This document shows positions 58,381-64,000 of a stretch of DNA of 64,000 nucleotides, piece by piece (position 1 is the stretch's first letter; each line of letters starts with the position of its first letter). This DNA is from Euptelea pleiosperma (lineage: Eukaryota > Streptophyta > Magnoliopsida > Ranunculales > Eupteleaceae): positions 17,485,190 through 17,549,189 of the forward strand of contig CM068553.1 in the NCBI GenBank assembly GCA_035048495.1, in the 5' to 3' direction. The translations under genes were made by a program, and so were the position numbers. The notes below the pieces were generated by a model. It was not told the origin of the DNA and made no database searches. It saw only the letters and a program-made list of their open reading frames with translations.

Positions 58381-59222
58381 CCATTATTATTATTTTTTTT
58401 GGATAAGCAGAAAGACATGAATTAAAAACATAAAAAAGATTTTTTGCATGTTCGGTTCGACATTTTTGTGCCAGAAAAACATATATTTTGCAGTCTTTCA
58501 AAATATATATTTCCATGGCGCAAAAATGTTGATCCAAATGTGTCCTTCGTCTAAAATTGACATGTACTACGATTGTATGACAAGCAGATCGAATTTATGA
58601 TATTGCAAAGTTTCAGCCAGATACACAGAACAGTCTACCAGTTCATCCTTGGATCCAAAGAGTAAAGCAGAACGATTAGGAAACGACACGCCCCAGTCCT
58701 CCAACTGGTCCAAACAAGCTAGAATTAATACAAGTAGCAGTTGGATCAGAGATCAAATCCAAGAAAGGGACCCTCCAAAAGTGAAAAACTCAAAACAAAA
58801 TTTAAAAAAAAAAATTCCTTTTCAGGGTTAGGAACACAAAATCATAGCAAATTCAAACAATTTCCACTCAAACTTAGACAAAAAAAAAGGGGGGGAGAGA
58901 AGTAACGAATATACAAAAAAAAAGGGAAACAACAAACCCTAATGCATCACACAAACCCTCAACAACCCAAGGAAACCATCAGATTCAAGAACTAAAACAC
59001 AGCCAAAAAAAAACTAAACAACATCACATCAAGAATAACAAAGAAGTCACACAAACAGATCTTAAGCACCTAAATGCCATCTAATTGTCCAACAAAAATC
59101 AAACAAAATCTGTAAGCAATCAAAGAAAACAAAAGAGATGAAGACAAACGAAGGAAACCTAAATTTGAGTCCAATTTTTAGTTTTAACGGATCGAAAGAA
59201 CAGAAATCGAGAGAGAGCTTAC
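58381..59222. other. Remainder of the DnaJ leader intron
   Basis: A-rich on the plus strand (U-rich in the transcript), as is normal for plant introns. No gene or clear repeat. Confidence 0.5.
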
Positions 59223-59400
59223 TGGGTTTTGGAGAGAGCGGGAAGAAAGAGCAAGAGAGACGCGTCCGAGTCTCCCTAGCGCTTCGCAGAGAGGCTTCCG
59301 ACTTTGTTGACGGTCTCCTTAAGAAAGGAAAAGACCAAATCTCGGGCAGTTCGGGCAGCGTCTCTCACCGAGATCTCTATCGTGGTATCTTACCGATCGG
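59223..59400 (-). other. DnaJ 5'UTR exon and promoter edge
   Basis: On the minus strand GC-richer sequence with CTCTTGCTCTTTCTTCCCGCTCTCTCC ends AAAACCCA and then GTAAGC (donor at plus 59222-59217). The pyrimidine-rich leader and donor fit a 5'UTR exon joined to 57300 or 57334. The true start site is not visible. No clear heat-shock element array was found in 59400-59480. A MITE begins at 59471, so it lies within the probable promoter. Confidence 0.55.
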
Positions 59401-59470
59401 ACGGTTACGATATGCCCAAAGGGTAGTGATGTACCAAGGTATACGTCACGCTTTTAGGCGCGAGGAAGCC

Positions 59471-59818
59471 GAGTAAAACTTGCATGACCGGCGGTCACAA
59501 TATGAACCACGTGGCATATTTTTAGACAGTGACCGTATGGATCAATCCCTAGGTGGACCTACAAACGAAAAATCAACTTGATTAATGATTTCTAAGCGTT
59601 GGATTGGAGTCATTTTCAAGGGTTGGGAATTTGAGCATTATTTGGGTTACAAGATGGAAAGTTTGAAATCAGTAATCAAGCTGATTTTTTGTTGTAGGTC
59701 CACCTAAGGATTTGCCAAACATCCATACAGTCAGCATCCTCTAAAAATGTGCCACATGGCTCATATAGTGGGGGGTTAGGGCTTATATGAGCATCGCTAG
59801 TCATGCAGGTTTTACTCG
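59471..59818. mobile_element. Core-sharing MITE, copy I (word TGCATGAC), beside the DnaJ promoter
   Basis: Ends CGAGTAAAACTTGCATGAC and GTCATGCAGGTTTTACTCG are inverted copies with one difference. Inside are CACAATATGAACCACGTGG and GGTCCACCTAAGGA. The right subterminal part has extra sequence (GGGGGGTTAGGGCTTATATGAGCATCGC) missing on the left. Confidence 0.85.
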
Positions 59819-59826
59819 AGGAAGCA

Positions 59827-59902
59827 CGATTTTTGTTACTAATCGTTGCTGCCATCTAGGCCCACTGACCGAATGGATGCTTATCCCACCTCTTAGTAGA
59901 CA
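59827..59902. mobile_element. Family-2 MITE M4, left end only
   Basis: TTTTTGTTACTAATCGTTGCTGCC, then CCCACTGACCGAATGGATGCTTATCCCACC and TTAGTAGACA, as in M1-M3, then cut off at the Helitron-like CTAG. Confidence 0.6.
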
Positions 59903-60324
59903 CTAGTGTTTGCCCCCTGCTATGCACGGGTATTCGGGTTTATAAAATAAACTTATTGTAAAAATTTAGGTTTTAAAATAACATGTTGTAATAATGTGTA
60001 ATTTCAATTGTTGATTATAGAGAGATTTTTGGGAGGAAGGTAAAAAAATTATAAAAAAAACTCTTTTTTATTAGAAATATTTTACTTTATTTATGATATT
60101 TGTTATTTTATAATATTTGTTATTATTGAATAAAATGTTGGGGCATTAACAATCCATTTTAATGAGTAATTGAATTAGGATATATATAATCACGCATACA
60201 CATCAATCATGTATGTCCATTTGATTATCCAGCTAATGGATTGCCTATAATCCCAAAACCTCATATGGTTATGCTTTAGAAATATTTGAATTTTGAGATA
60301 TATTCTGACTTTTATCTTATATAT
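59903..60324 (-). mobile_element. Helitron-like 3' terminus
   Basis: CTAG at 59903-59906, then GTTTGCCCC and CCCTGCTATGCACGGG, an imperfect hairpin with loop TAT. On the minus strand this is hairpin, spacer, CTAG. The stretch to 60324 is AT-rich without a gene. The other Helitron end was not found. Confidence 0.5.
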
Positions 60325-61540
60325 TGTAAGGAATATTTTCATATTCAATTTGGCAAAGATTTTGTTTGACATAAAAACATTCTTGTAACCGTTCCTACGA
60401 GTACCAGTGTAGTGCGGAGATATCGTGGTACGCATACTTAACCGACTACTTGAAGATTAGAAGACAAAGACAGCAAGAATCAGACGGTTGACGACGGGAG
60501 TCATCTGGGTAACTGCCCATTTGTCAATTAAAGGTCGTGTACGCTCGATTAGGAAGGTAAGTGACTTAGTGGCTATAGGAATATGTTTAAAATGAATAAA
60601 ATATAATGGTCAAACCTAGTCATTGGACAGACCCGAGTCCGAGTCAAAGATATTGACTAATGGGAGAGTCTGATCGATTGGAACTTGTCCAATCGATTGG
60701 AGGACTTTGTGTAATCGATTAGAAGCTACGATGCAGAACAATATTTAAGTCCAATCGATTAGAGACTCTGTGAAATCGATTGGAGCCTTCGGGACAGAAA
60801 CTTATTTGAGTTCGATCGATTGGAGACTCTGTGAAATCGATTGGAGCCTTCAGGACAGAAACTTATTTGAGTCCAATCGATTGGAGACCTCTATGTAATC
60901 GATTGGAGCCTACGAAATAAGAAACTTATTGAGGCCAATCGATTTGACACTTATACCCAATCGATTAGACCTAGAGTACAATCGATTGGACTTTGCACGA
61001 ACTCAATCTTTCTCAGATCCGAATTTCTTGGTTCTACTATCCCACGTTCTACACAACTCAATGTCACAAATTCTATAAATACAACCCTTCTATACCTTCT
61101 TTAAGCATACACAGACACACAAAGACACAAAGTAACTCAATCTTTCAAGAGAAAAAAGAAAATATTTATTTATTAGAGTGTCTATTCGAAGAGCAATAAG
61201 CTTGTTTCTCATTCACATCTTGTGAGCTTGTTCCTCTTCTTGATCAAAGCCAAGTGCTCAATCCATCCCTCAACTTAGGTCTTTTACTCATATATTCAAC
61301 TTAGGAGCATGAGTATACCAATGTGACTCAACACCTTTTAAGCAACCTAGGGTTCAGGGTGCTGAATCCTTCACCTTCTGCAAAGGCGGGAGTATTGAGA
61401 ATTAAGATCGGACGAGTCGATCGACGGTAGGTTTGGGATGTACCAAACTGAACAAGTGGGCAAGGCTTCTTGACTAGAAGGGCGCGCGTGGATTCGTAGC
61501 GTTGATTCAGAGGACGTGGACGCATCGGCAGTAGGCCTTA
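60325..61540 (+). repeat. Second copia-type LTR, interrupted at its right part
   Basis: Starts TGTAAGGAATATTTTC and follows the 4604-8650 LTR closely. No polypurine tract precedes it (ATCTTATATAT), so it is a 5' LTR or a solo LTR. It contains the CAATCGATTGG array (60665-60990, about twelve copies, with a 58-bp unit ATCGATTGGAGCCTTC...CAGAAACTTATTTGAG repeated). It breaks off after GTAGGCCTTA where a reverse-oriented element enters; the uninterrupted order is visible at 8530-8560. Confidence 0.82.
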
Positions 61541-63790
61541 TGAAAGTAGGGTTTTTCTGCGTCGTTGGATTTAGAAACTCTAGAATCAACAAGATTTGTA
61601 ATTATCTGAGATTTCCTACAAAATTTAATCTTTTTGTATAGGGATTCGTGTCAGATGTCGATTCCCGCACTCGGGATTAGTCAGATTAGCGCAATAACGA
61701 ACATGAAATGCCGGATTTTCACAAAAATTGGTACGAAGGAAAATGGAGGGGTGAGAATGATGATCACGAGATTAAAACATGATTGATTTTATGAATTTTA
61801 GAGAGAGAAAATATTAAAAAAATCTGGCTGACATGAAGAACGCCAATATCATATGAAATCAAATCAACATTTTCATTAATCATTATGGTCTTACATAGTT
61901 CAAATTGAATCAAATACTAACTAGAAAGCTAAAAAAAAGATTACTAGAAAATAATGAATAAAACTACGCTAGAGAGAAGAAGAGGGAGAGGGAGAAAGAT
62001 CTAGAGAGAAAGAGAGATCTTAGTGAGAGAAAGAGATATACTTACCGTTCAACCTAGTCAACGAAGAGGGCAGCAACCATGTAGGTCTGTGAAGCTAGAC
62101 CTCCACGCTAAGAGATAGTCGAAAAGGTGGCTAGAGGGGCTGGTGAAGGCGAGATGGAGGCGTTTCTTGCTGACCGTTGTGTTGGTTGAAGGACGTGGTG
62201 GAGTTTGAAGATGACGTCTTGAGCTTTGCTGCCGGCTTCAATGGTGGTTGCCTGGTGGTTGTGCAGGTGCTGTTGCTAACGGTTTAGCAAACCGTGGAGA
62301 GGAGCAGCATGGGAGGTAAAACCTCCTCTCCTCTTCCCCTCCTCTTCTTCTCTTCTTATCTTCCTCTTTTTCTTTTTTCTTTTTTTTTCTTTTTTGGTTT
62401 TTCTGCAACTCCGGCAATGGAGATTTGTGGGGAGCCAGTGAGGAGACGCTAGGTAGCAACGGTATTGAGCCTAGGTGGTGTGCTTTTTGGAGGTGCATCG
62501 GCAGCAAAAATGGTGGTGGTTGTTGCTTGGGGGCGGTGAGAGGAATCACGGGGTTCCAACTATGGTAAAGGGGCGGTGCTGCCCGTTGGAGAAGGAGATG
62601 AGGATTGTTGGAGCGGCTTGGGCTTCTTGAGGTTGCAGGCGGGAATGGAGTTTTCTTGCTGGTTCGCCCAGCAAGAAAACTAGTTGGTTGCAGCTGCGTG
62701 AAGGATGGAGAGGCGTGGAATGATAGATGAAGAGAGGGGCGTTGGTTTGAAAGATGTGGAAAAAATGGGGCGGTAATGGTGGAGCTCTTGTGGAATGTTG
62801 GAGGCGGTGAAGAGATAGAGAATGGAGAGGGTAACGGCTTGGAGAGAGCCAAAACATGGGTGCATCTTTCTTTTTATATAAAAGAAGGAGGTGGTAGGGT
62901 TTTTTTTTTTTGCCTCAAGAATAGAAACCATGGGTTTCTCTTAAACATGAATGGATTGTGGAGCCCACTTGCTGCCACCTCAGCCCTTCAATGGATCAAA
63001 TTTCTTCCCAAAACACCCCTTTTCACTATGTTAACTCCAGCAACTATCTTTTTACCTTAGTAAAACCAGCAACTCTTTGCTTCTTTGGACTAAGCACATG
63101 GGACCCACTACACATTGTGGTCCCTCCCATGTTCAACCACCATTTTTGCAATTTAATGATTCATTGGCCCATAGGCCTTTAGGTGATCCATCATTCGAGG
63201 TCTTTGATGATAAATGAATGGGTTCCACATTGTTTGATGTTCCTCCTTTCTAGGCCTTTCCACCTTCGATTAACGGTCAGAAACTTGACTCAACCTTAGG
63301 TCCATAGTCTCAACACCAACTTGGCTCATACAAGGGTCCAACACCGTGGCCCATTATCTTGATGGCTAGCAACTTGGTCCAAAGTTTAAACATCAACTTG
63401 GGCCATCTCATGGACCACGAATTGATCTGCCATATTGTTGATGTCGTGGCCCAATGGCCTACAGACCCATCATCCTGGGTCACCTAGTAGTCAACCAATA
63501 TGGTCCACACTTCAGTAAATTGGCCTACATGTCCGGCCCATGAGTGCAGCTCACGTCTCTTGATTGAATTTATGTTTCTTACTGTGCTCTGGTGGTTGAT
63601 CATGGGATCCAGATCTCCAGAGCTATTCATTCACGATTCTTGGATTTAGATAGTAGATTCTTGGGTTCGAGCATCCTCAGTAGCAGTTTAACCATGTTGA
63701 CACATTCGCTCTTGAGCTTTCAAGATTGATCCTGGGATGATAGACAAATCTCGGGTCCCGAGAATTGTTCCAATAGGGTTCTTTGGTTCA
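61541..63790 (-). mobile_element. Reverse-oriented LTR element, same family as 5009-7712
   Basis: On the minus strand it starts TGAACCAAAG (63790) and ends AACCCTACTTTCA (61541). Its last 500 bases match those of 5009-7712 (AACGACGCAGAAAAACCC, GACATCTGACACGAATCCC, the AAAATTCATAAAATCAATCATG stretch, the AG-rich run near 62340). The first parts differ. No coding domain; the open frames on either strand are low-complexity. About 2250 bp. Confidence 0.75.
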
Positions 63791-63791
63791 C

Positions 63792-64000
63792 TGAAAGTAG
63801 GGTTTTTCCGTGTCGTTGGTTACGAAAACCCTAATTCCAACACATTTGTAATTAATCCGATTTAATTCATGCAAAATTTTAGATCTATATAGGGATTCAT
63901 GTCAGATGTCGATCTGCACTCGGGGGTTGGAGAACGTGCAGTAAAGAACATAAAATGACGGATTTTCTTCATAGAAATTGATGAAAATGATGGTGGGGTG
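63792..64000 (-). mobile_element. Second copy of the same LTR terminus, cut by the window edge
   Basis: TGAAAGTAGGGTTTTTCCGTGTCGTTGG at 63792 repeats 61541 onwards (minus-strand end of the LTR), through AGGGATTCATGTCAGATGTCGAT. Only one base separates it from the previous element, so two LTR-like units lie head to tail. Confidence 0.75.

Noticed and set aside
59138..59476. A 112-codon plus-strand frame
   Set aside because: It is antisense to the DnaJ leader exon and promoter and has no domain.
62238..63060. Open frames of up to 204 codons in the right-hand LTR element
   Set aside because: Pro/Ser-rich low-complexity products, matching in kind those in the related element at 5009-7712; non-coding LTR sequence.

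Overview
The window is nuclear DNA from a flowering plant. The evidence is a DREB/ERF transcription factor, a farnesylation-type plant DnaJ gene with introns up to 7 kb, an intron-bearing elongator tRNA-Met, Ty1/copia and Ty3/gypsy LTR elements, L1- and RTE-type LINEs, Helitron ends, and very many short inverted-repeat (MITE-like) elements. The species cannot be read from the sequence. Long TE-filled introns would suit a large woody-plant or magnoliid-like genome, but that is only a guess.

Gene content is very low. Two protein genes are convincing. (1) A single-exon DREB A-4 type AP2/ERF factor lies at 25946-26761 on the minus strand. (2) A DnaJ type-A cochaperone of the ATJ2/ATJ3 kind is on the minus strand in seven coding exons from 57275 down to 45163. 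Joined, the exons give a 417-residue protein ending in CAQQ, and a 5'UTR exon lies near 59223. A tRNA-Met(CAT) with a 13-nt intron is at 11358-11444 on the minus strand. A possible first (non-coding) exon of a minus-strand gene leaving the left edge is at about 1694-1890.

Layout. 0-3.1 kb: quiet DNA, a MITE, then a 5'-truncated L1 LINE. 3.1-8.7 kb: 3' end and LTR of a copia element, with a 2.7-kb LTR-type element inserted in that LTR (5-bp duplication GTAAT). 8.7-25 kb: CACTA end, tRNA gene, Helitron-like end, many MITEs, split tandem repeats. 25.9-26.8 kb: the DREB gene. 27-45 kb: a dense field of MITEs sharing one core but carrying different ends, plus a decayed RTE LINE. 45-59.4 kb: the DnaJ gene, whose introns hold an L1 LINE with a gypsy element nested in it (itself holding a SINE-like insert), a perfect 168-bp palindrome, an hAT-like MITE, a truncated LINE with target duplication and a Mutator-like fold-back element. 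59.5-64 kb: a MITE next to the DnaJ promoter, a Helitron-like end, a second copia LTR, and a second, reverse-oriented insertion of the same LTR family seen at 5-7.7 kb.

The most unusual signal is in the MITEs. At least nine copies share a conserved core starting CAATATGAGCCACGTGG and an outer GAGTAAAAC, but the segment between them differs from copy to copy. In each well-preserved copy that segment is matched at the two ends and often folds as its own small hairpin. A second MITE family (39.5-44 kb) shows the same design.
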